Part shown: one piece after another, positions 45,489-53,804 of the stretch
Layout of the letters: each line of letters starts with the position of its first letter
Position numbering within the stretch: the first letter of the stretch is position 1
Assembly: GCA_947175485.1 (NCBI GenBank)
Contig: CAMWMZ010000004.1
Span: forward strand, 1 to 55,699
Direction of reading: 5' to 3'
Source: an uncultured Clostridia bacterium
Lineage (GTDB): Bacteria; Bacillota; Clostridia; Christensenellales; Borkfalkiaceae
Length of the DNA: 55,699 nucleotides
The notes under the pieces: model-generated
The model's database searches: none
What the model saw: the letters and a program-made list of their open reading frames with translations, nothing else
Told to the model about the DNA's origin: nothing
Position numbers and translations under genes: made by a program

Positions 45489-47358
45489 AGAATTACGTCT
45501 GCAGAACATCGGTCCTTATGTTGGACAACATAAAATTGATTTTAGTACAATAAGCGAAAAAAATATAATTTTAATTGGTGGGCAAAACGGTGCGGGTAAA
45601 ACGACAATTCTAAAAGCCATAAAGATTGGGCTTTATGGTTGTTTTGCGTATGGATATAAGACTGAAAATATGTCTTATATGAAAGAGGTGGAAGGAATTT
45701 TATCGTACTATTCAGATGTGAACGAATATTCAATAAGAATCACGGTAGAGTTTGTTGAGAAATTAGAAAAAAATGAATATATTATTTTACGAAAATGGAA
45801 AAAGCAAAATAATACCATTATTGAAAGTGTCAATGTTATTAAAGATTGTGTTGCGTTGAATGAAGCAGATAGCTTGGAATTTATTAGCAAATTACGTGCT
45901 GTAGCTTCTCCGGAATTAATTAACTCGTTTATTTTTGATGGCGAGACAATTGGGAATATAATCGATTCCAATAAGACAAATAGCTATATTCGTAATATGT
46001 TTAACAGCGTATTCAATATTGATATATTAAACCAGTTTCGTGAAGATTTGACTACATATCTAAATTCCGAAAAAGATAGACTGAATGCAAGTGTAGAATT
46101 TGATTTAACAACATTGTTAATGGATATTAGTAATAAAAAATCCACATTAGCTTTGTCGCAAGAGCGAAGAAGCAATATTTATGATGAAGTTAAAGATATA
46201 AAAACTCGTATTGATTCACTTCAAAATGAATTCATAAAGCTTGGCGGTATTTCTAAGGAAAGTGCAATTAGATTAAGAGATGAAGTAAAAAATCTTGAAA
46301 AGGCTTCAGAAGAGAATAACAGAATACTTAGAGAATTCTATGAAGACTTTTTGCCATATTGTATTGTGTTAGATGAGTTGAAAACTATCTCTGAGCGTAG
46401 TAAAGAAGAACTGCCGATTATATATGCTTCAATGCTTGAACAAGTGCAGAAATATATGAATGAAGATCTATCTTATTATATTAATAAGTTAAAATCTGGT
46501 TCAGAAGAAATGTTGTTTGGGCTTAAAGAAGATGATATTAAAACATTAGATACTTTAATAAAAATAACGGGCGAGAAAAAAACAGTTGCGGCAACAATAC
46601 TGTCTGGGAAAAATAATATACTAATCAATATGGTTCATATGAGAGAAACATTGGAAAACAATGCTTCCATTGCAAGATTAAATGATATTATTTTTGAAAT
46701 TGAAAATTTGTTAAATTCTCTTTCAATAGCCAATAGTAATGAGCTTGATATTGTTAAACACATTGAAGATTTAGAAAGAGAGATCAATGTGATGATAAAA
46801 AAATATGGAGAAATGCTCGAGGTTAGTAAGAAAGATAGAACAATTAGCAAAAGCTATTTAATATGTACTAATTCTATTGCGGTCGTGGATGAATTGATAG
46901 AGCATATAAAGAATGATAAGTTAAAGGCTTTATCTGTGACAACCTGTGAGAAGTTTAATGAAACCGTAAGGAAGAATGATTATATTTCTGAAATCATCAT
47001 TGATGGTAATTTTAATTTGCATTTATATTCTGGTACTCAACAATATGATGTGGCAGCCTTATCGGCAGGCGAAAGGCAAGTTCTTGTAAGTTGCATTATT
47101 TGGGCTATGTTTAAGGTATCTGGTAGACGTGAAATGTTTGTTTTTGATACGCCGTTAGCAAGACTGGATGGAGAAACGCGTTCGCTGTTTATCAATAAAG
47201 TTGTAGCAAATATAAGTGATCAAGTTTTGATTTTATCAACCGATGCGGAATTTACCGGTGCCAATTATAGTTTAATTTCTGATCGAATAGCAAGAACATA
47301 TTTATTAAATTATAATGATTCAACAAATTCAACAGAAATAGAACAAAGGTATTTTTAG
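45478..47358 (+). CDS. dndD: DndD, phosphorothioation ATPase
   Basis: SMC/RecN-like ATPase; DndD is thought to open or nick DNA for sulfur transfer. Walker A GGQNGAGKTT near 36-45, a long coiled-coil middle, and the signature LSAGERQVLVSCIIWAMF with Walker B FVFDTPLARLDGE near the end. 626 residues. AAGGAGG precedes the ATG inside dndC, so translation is coupled. Confidence 0.95.
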   Translation: MKIKELRLQNIGPYVGQHKIDFSTISEKNIILIGGQNGAGKTTILKAIKIGLYGCFAYGYKTENMSYMKEVEGILSYYSDVNEYSIRITVEFVEKLEKNEYIILRKWKKQNNTIIESVNVIKDCVALNEADSLEFISKLRAVASPELINSFIFDGETIGNIIDSNKTNSYIRNMFNSVFNIDILNQFREDLTTYLNSEKDRLNASVEFDLTTLLMDISNKKSTLALSQERRSNIYDEVKDIKTRIDSLQNEFIKLGGISKESAIRLRDEVKNLEKASEENNRILREFYEDFLPYCIVLDELKTISERSKEELPIIYASMLEQVQKYMNEDLSYYINKLKSGSEEMLFGLKEDDIKTLDTLIKITGEKKTVAATILSGKNNILINMVHMRETLENNASIARLNDIIFEIENLLNSLSIANSNELDIVKHIEDLEREINVMIKKYGEMLEVSKKDRTISKSYLICTNSIAVVDELIEHIKNDKLKALSVTTCEKFNETVRKNDYISEIIIDGNFNLHLYSGTQQYDVAALSAGERQVLVSCIIWAMFKVSGRREMFVFDTPLARLDGETRSLFINKVVANISDQVLILSTDAEFTGANYSLISDRIARTYLLNYNDSTNSTEIEQRYF

Positions 47359-47369
47359 AGGCTACAACT

Positions 47370-47771
47370 ATGATAATGAGATTAAGAACATCATCAGACA
47401 CTGAAATGAAATTAATGGAGCTTGATAGAAAAATAAAGCTTTCTTCTAAAGCCGCTATTATGCGTATCGCAATAGCCTGTTCTTTGAAACAAGATAGTGA
47501 TCCGCGTATAGTAAATGGACAAAAAGAATCTTATGATATAAGAGTTCAAGGTGGAATGGATTATCAAAGATTAACGGTTTTTGGGCAAGTAGAAGATTTT
47601 TATCGGTTGTTAATGGTAAATCATCTCGGACATGAGATAACTGAAGATGAATTTTTTCCGGAATTAACTTGCGCACATATAAGACGCGGAGTGGATTATT
47701 TATATTCAGAGTATCGCTATATAGATGATAAGGATAAATTCTTCTCAAAATTAATTAATTTAAGCAGGTAA
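47370..47771 (+). CDS. dndE: DndE, DNA-binding subunit
   Basis: Small basic protein, 133 residues, that binds nicked DNA and joins DndC and DndD. It starts MIMRLRTSSDTEMKLMELD (an alternative start is the Met at position 3), with LSSKAAIMRIAIACSL and AHIRRGVDYLYSEY, the usual DndE pattern. It lies 11 bases after dndD and 4 bases before dndA. Confidence 0.93.
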   Translation: MIMRLRTSSDTEMKLMELDRKIKLSSKAAIMRIAIACSLKQDSDPRIVNGQKESYDIRVQGGMDYQRLTVFGQVEDFYRLLMVNHLGHEITEDEFFPELTCAHIRRGVDYLYSEYRYIDDKDKFFSKLINLSR

Positions 47772-47775
47772 AATT

Positions 47776-48882
47776 ATGCTTTATTTAGACAACGCAGCCA
47801 CAACAAAAGTTAATGAAAAAGTGATGCAGGAAATGCTTGAGGCTAGGTATGCGTATGGAAATTCCGAAGCAAAATTTTATGCTCCGGCAGAAGATGCAAA
47901 AAAATTAATATCATTAGCAAGACAACGTGTCGCCAATATTGTTAATGCTTCACCTGAAGAAGTTATATTTACAAGTGGAGCAACCGAAGCGAATAACTTA
48001 GTATTAAAAGGTTCTTATTGGCAAAACTTTAGGCAAAAAAATAAGATAGTGATTTCTTCAATAGAGCATTCATCTGTTTACGATACATGTAAATTTCTTG
48101 AGAGTATTGGGGCTGAGTTAGCTATTGTTTCAGTTGACAAAACAGGGATGCTTAATCTTGCTGAGTTAGAAGCCTGCTTGGATGAAAAGACTGCACTTGT
48201 TTCTATTATTTATGTCAATAATGAAGTCGGTACAATTCAAAATCTTGATGCAATAGATGAAATATGTAAAAAGCATAAAGTAAAATTACATATTGATGCG
48301 ACTCAAGCAGTAGGTAAAGTAAATATAAATATAAGCAAGTATTCATCATTAAATTATATTACTTTTACAGCGCATAAAATTTATGGGCCCAAAGGAGTGG
48401 GGTGTTTAATTAAACGAAATACAGAAGATAATGATATAATTCCGCTATTGCATGGTGGCGAACAAGAGAATGGTCTTAGAGCAGGAACTCTTGCTAATGA
48501 GCTTATTGTTGGCTTTGGAAAAGCTTGTGAAACTGCGCAATTAGATTTTGATGATAATCATAGAAAGTTAATTGAATATGAAAATATAGTTTTAAAAAAG
48601 CTGCAAAACAAATTTGGTAAACGAATGAAAATTAATAATGATTTTAGCAATCGAATTGCAGGTTTATTAAATATTCAATTGAGCGGTTATAATAATATGG
48701 TTTTACTAAAAGCCATCTCGTCAGATGTTGCTGCTTCAACAGGTAGTGCTTGTGCAGTATCAAGGCCATCACGCGTTTTACAAAATATGGGCTTTGATGA
48801 AACAACTATAAATGAAAGTATACGAATATCAATTTCTCCTTATGAAGAAATATCAAACTTCGATTATTTGGACAAATTGTAA
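47776..48882 (+). CDS. dndA: DndA, cysteine desulfurase
   Basis: PLP enzyme that provides sulfur to DndC. LYLDNAATTKVNEKVM at the start, TSGATEANNLVLKG, EHSSVYDTCKFLES, the PLP lysine in TFTAHKIYGPKGVGC and the active-site loop STGSACAVSRPSRVL. 368 residues, as for the DndA/IscS-like group. Many genomes lack a dedicated dndA or place it apart; here it closes the dnd operon. Confidence 0.94.
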   Translation: MLYLDNAATTKVNEKVMQEMLEARYAYGNSEAKFYAPAEDAKKLISLARQRVANIVNASPEEVIFTSGATEANNLVLKGSYWQNFRQKNKIVISSIEHSSVYDTCKFLESIGAELAIVSVDKTGMLNLAELEACLDEKTALVSIIYVNNEVGTIQNLDAIDEICKKHKVKLHIDATQAVGKVNINISKYSSLNYITFTAHKIYGPKGVGCLIKRNTEDNDIIPLLHGGEQENGLRAGTLANELIVGFGKACETAQLDFDDNHRKLIEYENIVLKKLQNKFGKRMKINNDFSNRIAGLLNIQLSGYNNMVLLKAISSDVAASTGSACAVSRPSRVLQNMGFDETTINESIRISISPYEEISNFDYLDKL

Positions 48883-48909
48883 TTACTTAAGAAATCAAAG
48901 GAACTATTT

Positions 48910-49740
48910 ATGGATTTTACTGATGATAAAAGTGAATTTGACATACGGCAATCAGCATTAGAAGAAATGGCAGCGGAGGCTCTTTTAGTCGAACTATTTA
49001 ATGCTAAGAAAGCTGAAGTATTTGAAAATGTTGTGTTTGAAGGAACGCGCAGGTACTATGTTGAAGATCTTAGTGAGCGTGATTATAGTTTAGAAAACAC
49101 AACTCCATATCAGTTGGATATTCTCGGACATATTATTGAAGAACATGCGTGGGGACTTTTGCTTTGCAGAACAGCAGATTTATTGCTAACGCTTTTTCCA
49201 GATTATAAGGATAAAATCTTATCGTTTCAGTGCCAGTGGACAAAAGCTAAAATGTTCACTCTTGAGCCCAAAACGAATTTTAAGCCGCTACAAAATGGTT
49301 TTTATATTAACTGTAACCATACGGCATTGCACGCTTGTTGGTTTTTGCAGGATATGTTGGACTTCTTTGGAATTGAAAAACCTTTCGTTAGTTTTCTAAT
49401 ACATAGACCTTCAAGTGCTGAGCCAAAGAAAGTAAAAGAGTATGTTGAAAAACGCTTTAAGAGAAACTTTAAAGAGTTTATAAAATCAGAATTTGGTAAG
49501 ACTGATGAGTATGCTGAAAAAGTTGTGAGGATGATCGAAAAATATCTTAATCCGATGCTAATTAAGTTTTCAAAAAGTTATACTAATTTCTTTTTATTCG
49601 ATGATAATGCAATACTGTCAAATTATGTCAAACGAATTCGTGAGATGATGGAATCTGACTTGCGTTACGATGAAAAAGTAAAAAAAGTCTTTAATAAGTA
49701 TTTAGATTACTTAGTTAAATTCTATAAGGAAAATAAATAA
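48910..49740 (+). CDS. Unrecognised protein between dndA and hamA
   Basis: 276 residues, preceded by AAAGGA. It has no motif I can name. The sequence is largely helical, Phe- and Tyr-rich, has CNHTALHACWFLQDML in the middle and a very basic Lys-rich second half, which could bind nucleic acid. No signal or membrane segment. It is 27 bases from dndA and about 50 from hamA, so it may belong to either system or stand alone. Confidence 0.65.
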   Translation: MDFTDDKSEFDIRQSALEEMAAEALLVELFNAKKAEVFENVVFEGTRRYYVEDLSERDYSLENTTPYQLDILGHIIEEHAWGLLLCRTADLLLTLFPDYKDKILSFQCQWTKAKMFTLEPKTNFKPLQNGFYINCNHTALHACWFLQDMLDFFGIEKPFVSFLIHRPSSAEPKKVKEYVEKRFKRNFKEFIKSEFGKTDEYAEKVVRMIEKYLNPMLIKFSKSYTNFFLFDDNAILSNYVKRIREMMESDLRYDEKVKKVFNKYLDYLVKFYKENK

Positions 49741-49793
49741 GAAAGCCAATCATTATACTGATATGAAAAAATTGTAATTTGAAGACGTAACTA

Positions 49794-50753
49794 ATGAAAG
49801 CTACAAATGAATATGGTGTAAGTTCAACTTTAGTTCTAAAAATAAGCGAAGAAGATATTAATACTATTTTTTTGAATACGGATATTACTGAAAATGGAAA
49901 TTTGGAATATTCGTATGGCAATTTTGCTAATGTTTTTTCGGAAAGTATCTTAGAGTATGCGTTTGCTTATTTTGATATACCGAGAAATGAAATTACAAAA
50001 AAACAAAGAGAAGCTGCGCAAAGTCTCATTAAATTACATGAAATTGAAAAATTAAAAAAATATTTTGACGAAAAAATACCTGAAAGCAATTGGGAACCAG
50101 CATTTCTTAATTGGTATCATAAGAAAGGAGTATTTGGAGAAGTAATTTTACATTTAATTTTAAAAGAATTTAAAGATACTATTCCGTTAGTATCAAAGTT
50201 ATATTTTAAAGATTCATTTGCTCTTGAAGCTAAGGGGTTTGATGCGGTTCATGTTAGTAAGGATGGTCAAACCTTATGGTTGGGAGAAATAAAATTTTAC
50301 AAACATTATTCTACAAAAGGTGTTGTAAAAGGCGGTTTGGATGAATTGGTAGCCGACTTGAATAACCATTTTAATATAGATTATCTGCAGGAACAATTTG
50401 TTATTATTTGTCGAGGGTTGGATTCACAATACAATCATCCTCAACGAGAGGAATGGTTGCAAAGATTGAGTAAACCTATTCTTTTGAAAGATGTTTTTCA
50501 ATATATTCGTATACCACTTTTATGTATTTATGAAGATGAAATAGCTAAAGAATATTTAAGTAATTTAGATGAGAGCTTAAAAAATAAAAATATAATAACG
50601 CATACGATAAGTTTACAGGATTATTTTAATAGCAAAAACAAATTTCCGCATAAAGAAAGAGTTCAAACGATTCTAATTTTGATGCCTGTTGAAGCGAAAG
50701 ATAAATTAATAAAATGTATGCTTGAGAAAATATGGCATATGCAAAACATTTAA
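49794..50753 (+). CDS. hamA: HamA (DUF1837), Hachiman nuclease
   Basis: Nuclease subunit of Hachiman anti-phage defence. The PD-(D/E)xK-type core reads FGEVILHLILKE, KLYFKDSFALEAKGFDAVHV and LWLGEIKFY at about 117-180. 319 residues. In Hachiman HamA is held by the helicase HamB and released on DNA damage to cut DNA, from published work as I recall it. The gene is intact, but the hamB next to it is frameshifted, so a free nuclease would need another control. Confidence 0.88.
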   Translation: MKATNEYGVSSTLVLKISEEDINTIFLNTDITENGNLEYSYGNFANVFSESILEYAFAYFDIPRNEITKKQREAAQSLIKLHEIEKLKKYFDEKIPESNWEPAFLNWYHKKGVFGEVILHLILKEFKDTIPLVSKLYFKDSFALEAKGFDAVHVSKDGQTLWLGEIKFYKHYSTKGVVKGGLDELVADLNNHFNIDYLQEQFVIICRGLDSQYNHPQREEWLQRLSKPILLKDVFQYIRIPLLCIYEDEIAKEYLSNLDESLKNKNIITHTISLQDYFNSKNKFPHKERVQTILILMPVEAKDKLIKCMLEKIWHMQNI

Positions 50754-50766
50754 AGGAGGCAGCGGA

Positions 50767-51006
50767 ATGAGCATTTATAAAGCAATTGAAAATATTGATT
50801 TATTAGAGTATTCACAGCAGTTTGCCTTGTTTAGTGATGTGGCTAATGCTATATATTCGAACGAAAAAACTACTCAATTGCAAGGACGAAATTCTTTAAT
50901 TAAAGTTATAGATTTGTGGGGTAAAGTGCCAAATTCAATGAAACTTTTTGGGAAGATCTTATTGAAGCCGTTGGATTTTATCCTTATATTGAAAAATATA
51001 AAATGA
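50767..51006 (+). pseudogene. hamB: hamB fragment 1 (N-terminus), before the first frameshift
   Basis: ATG at 50767 with AAAGGAGG upstream. The first 59 residues (MSIYKAIENIDLLEYSQQ to LWGKVPNSMK) are HamB-like. After 50943 the frame goes astray to a stop at 51006, while the continuation FWEDLIEAVGFYPYIEKYK, typical of HamB, lies in the frame that leads into the helicase. Adding one A to the AAA at 50941 restores the frame, so one base seems lost in a homopolymer. Confidence 0.75.
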
Positions 51007-52499
51007 CCTTAGAGGATTTAGATGCTAGAATTAGATTTAACTATCATAAATCACCTTTTATAGATGGTAAGTTGCTTCATAAGGAGCAAAAAGTTTTATC
51101 GGATTTGCTTTTTGCAAATAGAAACGTTATAGTAAGTGCTCCAACGAGCTTTGGTAAGAGCCTTCTTATAGAAGAAATAGTCGCAAGCAATATTTATAAT
51201 AATATCGTTATAATTCAGCCTACTCTTGCGCTTTTAGACGAAACAAGATTAAAATTAAAAAAATATTCGGATAATTATAGAATTATAGTAAGAACCTCAC
51301 AACAATCTGCAGAAGACAAAGGTAATATATTTTTGTTAACCGCTGAGAGAGTTCTTGAATATCCTAATATGCCTCCCGTACAATTACTCATACTCGATGA
51401 ATTTTATAAATTGAGTAGTAGTAGACAAGATAATAGGGCTAATATTCTTAATATAGCATTTATTCGAATAATGCGAAACAGTAACTGTAAGTTTTATTTG
51501 CTTGGTCCTAATATTGATGAAATTTCAAAAGGGTTCGTGCAAAAGTACAATGCTGTGTTTTATAAAACCGAATATTCACTTGTTTATACTGAAGAAGTAA
51601 ACAAATATAATGATGTAAAGAAAAAGAAAGGGGGTAAAGTTGTACAAGACGATATTTTTAATACTTTAGACGAAATTGATGGTCAGACGCTTATTTTTTG
51701 TTCGTCGCCTACGACTGCAAGAGGTCTAGCGTTTGAATATTGTACATACTTGGAAAAGAAAGGTATATATAAAAATAATAATATTCCGTTGATAGACTGG
51801 ATTACTGAAAATTTAAATGCAGATTGGTCTCTTGTTCATTGCTTAGCAAATGAAATTGGCGTCCATGATGGTTCTATGCCCAAACATATAACAACTTCAA
51901 CTATTAAATATTTCAATGAAAATAAGTTAAAATATTTATTTTGCACGAATACAATTATTGAAGGAGTTAATACTTCAGCAAAAAATGTTATTTATTATGA
52001 CGATCGTATAGGCACAAGGAAGGTTGATTATTTTGACTATGCGAATATACGTGGACGAGCGGGAAGATTAATGGAGCACTGTGTGGGGAAGATAATAAAT
52101 TTGAAGAAACCACCAGAAATCCAAAAAACTGCTGTAGATATTCCTGCCTATGATCAGGATCCGATTTCGGATGAAGTTTTAGTTAATATAGATAGACCAG
52201 ATGTAAAACAAAAAAATTTAAAACGTTATGATAAATTTGAAAGTTTACCAGATGAATTGAAAACGATTCTTAAAAGAAATGCTGTATCCATACAAGATCA
52301 GCTGAAACTTTTGGAAGAGATAAAAGCCAAAATGTTGAATCCGTTTGAGCGAGGAGATATTATTTGGAAAGATTTACATGACAAAAATCTGTATAATCAT
52401 TTGGTGGTGATTTTCAATTTAGTAAAAGATAAATTTATAGAGGGTAACGATAAAAATGTGCTGATTTCAGTTAATTGGATGGCGAAACAAACAAATTGA
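51003..52499 (+). pseudogene. hamB: hamB fragment 2 (helicase core)
   Basis: Superfamily 2 helicase core of Hachiman. Its frame is open from about 50943; the ATG at 51003 is incidental and has no ribosome site. Walker A is SAPTSFGKSLLIEEI, motif II LLILDEFYKL (DEFY in place of DEAH), and motif VI region NIRGRAGRLM. It ends prematurely at MAKQTN because of a CAAA duplication at 52486-52495. With both indels repaired the protein is 748 residues, a sensible HamB length. Confidence 0.8.
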
Positions 52500-53016
52500 T
52501 TATTGCTATGAAAAAAATATCACGAAAACCATAAGAGCAAGAATTGAATATAATTGTAAGGAGTATGCTAAAAAACATGATCCGAGTTATAATGAAGCGA
52601 TATTTTCTTATAGAAAATTTTCATTACTGAATCCAGTAATTGTTAAAGGTTTCGTAGATGAAGCGATTGAAAAATTGTTCAAGTTCCAAAAAAATTGGCT
52701 ACAATATAAAATTCCAAAATGGTTAAATATAGTCGATTCACTTCAAAAGTATTTAGCCAAGCAACTAAAAGTTCCAGCTGGGGATTATTCTTTTGTCTCT
52801 GAATCGATTGAGAATGAATTCATTGAATCAAATATAAGGATTCTGACAGAATATGGAATACCTAGTAGTGCAATATTTAAATTAAAAGAATATTTTGGAA
52901 AACGAATTAAAGATTTATCGGAGGATGAAGTTCTAAATTTTATCAAAATAAATCGTATTGAGGTTAATAAGTATTTGTCTAAATATGAAATTGAATCTCT
53001 AGATAGATGTTTATAA
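52498..53016 (+). pseudogene. hamB: hamB fragment 3 (C-terminus), after the second frameshift
   Basis: The +1 frame continues IDYCYEKNITKTIRARIE through SYRKFSLLNPVIVKGF and LQKYLAKQLKVPAGDYSF to the stop at 53016. There is no start codon with a ribosome site. Removing one of the two tandem CAAA units just upstream joins it exactly to fragment 2 as MAKQIDYCYEK. Confidence 0.75.
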
Positions 53017-53409
53017 GCATATATGGTAGAATATAATTTATGTAATTTCAAAAAGTAACAATGGCACAAAAATGGCATTAAATTGGCGCAAAGATGTCAG
53101 TAAAATGCGTATGAGTTGATAATGAAAATATGATAGACTGATATTGTCGGAAAGTGGGACTTGAAAGAGTTCCGTTTTTTTTTGTTGGCAAAAATCAGTA
53201 TAGGGGAGAGGTGATTAGGGATGTAGATGTAAGCTTGATGATTGAGAAAATTTATGCTTATACCAGACATTGACATTCGGCTTAATGCCGCAGTCATAAC
53301 ATTGGACAACTTTGAAGAGATGCTTTCAGGCTAAAATCAGTATTACAGAGCGGATTTTAAAAATTTTTTTAACTTTTTTCAAAAAAGTTTTGTAAGACTG
53401 ATTCTGCTC
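53017..53409. other. Gene-free stretch between hamB and the recombinase operon
   Basis: No full gene. A short frame at 53254-53333 reads MLIPDIDIRLNAAVITLDNF and could be the relic of a larger gene. An AT-rich imperfect inverted repeat (TTAACTTTTTTC and AAAAAAGTTTTG) is near 53370. Confidence 0.4.
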
Positions 53410-53437
53410 TTGACAGATGAAAATTATGATGTAAAAT
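53410..53437 (+). promoter_or_regulatory. Promoter of the recombinase operon
   Basis: TTGACA at 53410-53415 and TAAAAT at 53432-53437 with a 16-base spacer. It is followed by about 180 bases of leader with stray ribosome-site-like GGGGAGG but no matching open frame, then the small gene and the recombinase. Confidence 0.55.
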
Positions 53438-53618
53438 AACGGGGAGGTTAGAAAATTTTATAGTTGAAGCACACAGGAAATTAAATTTTTCACAGTATCA
53501 GACAAATGAAGAAACGTAAAATGTCGTAAATTAAGAGGTGAAAAAACAAAATGAAATAACTTGTAAAAATAATGAGAAAGAGAGTGCTATTTGTCGAAAC
53601 GAGGGCGTAAGTTATTGT

Positions 53619-53798
53619 ATGGACAAGCCCAAACTTAACTTTCGTTTTCACAACCCGAATAGCGAAGAGAACTTTGTACGTTTGCTCATATCGGTATGTA
53701 TGGAAACGTGCAGAGTGAAAGCGGACGAGGCAATCTCGGCAGATTTATTAAATAAACAGGAAGAAATGGCGGCAACCGACGCCGATAAAAAGGAGTAA
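53619..53798 (+). CDS. Small protein upstream of the serine recombinase
   Basis: About 59 residues from the ATG at 53619 (the frame is open from a GTG at 53538, with poor ribosome sites for both). KPKLNFRFHNPNSEENFVRL at the start is a motif I have seen in small genes beside recombinases of Bacillota elements. The stop lies six bases before the recombinase start. A recombination directionality factor is one possible role; there is no direct evidence. Confidence 0.6.
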   Translation: MDKPKLNFRFHNPNSEENFVRLLISVCMETCRVKADEAISADLLNKQEEMAATDADKKE

Positions 53799-53804
53799 CA
53801 TAGG

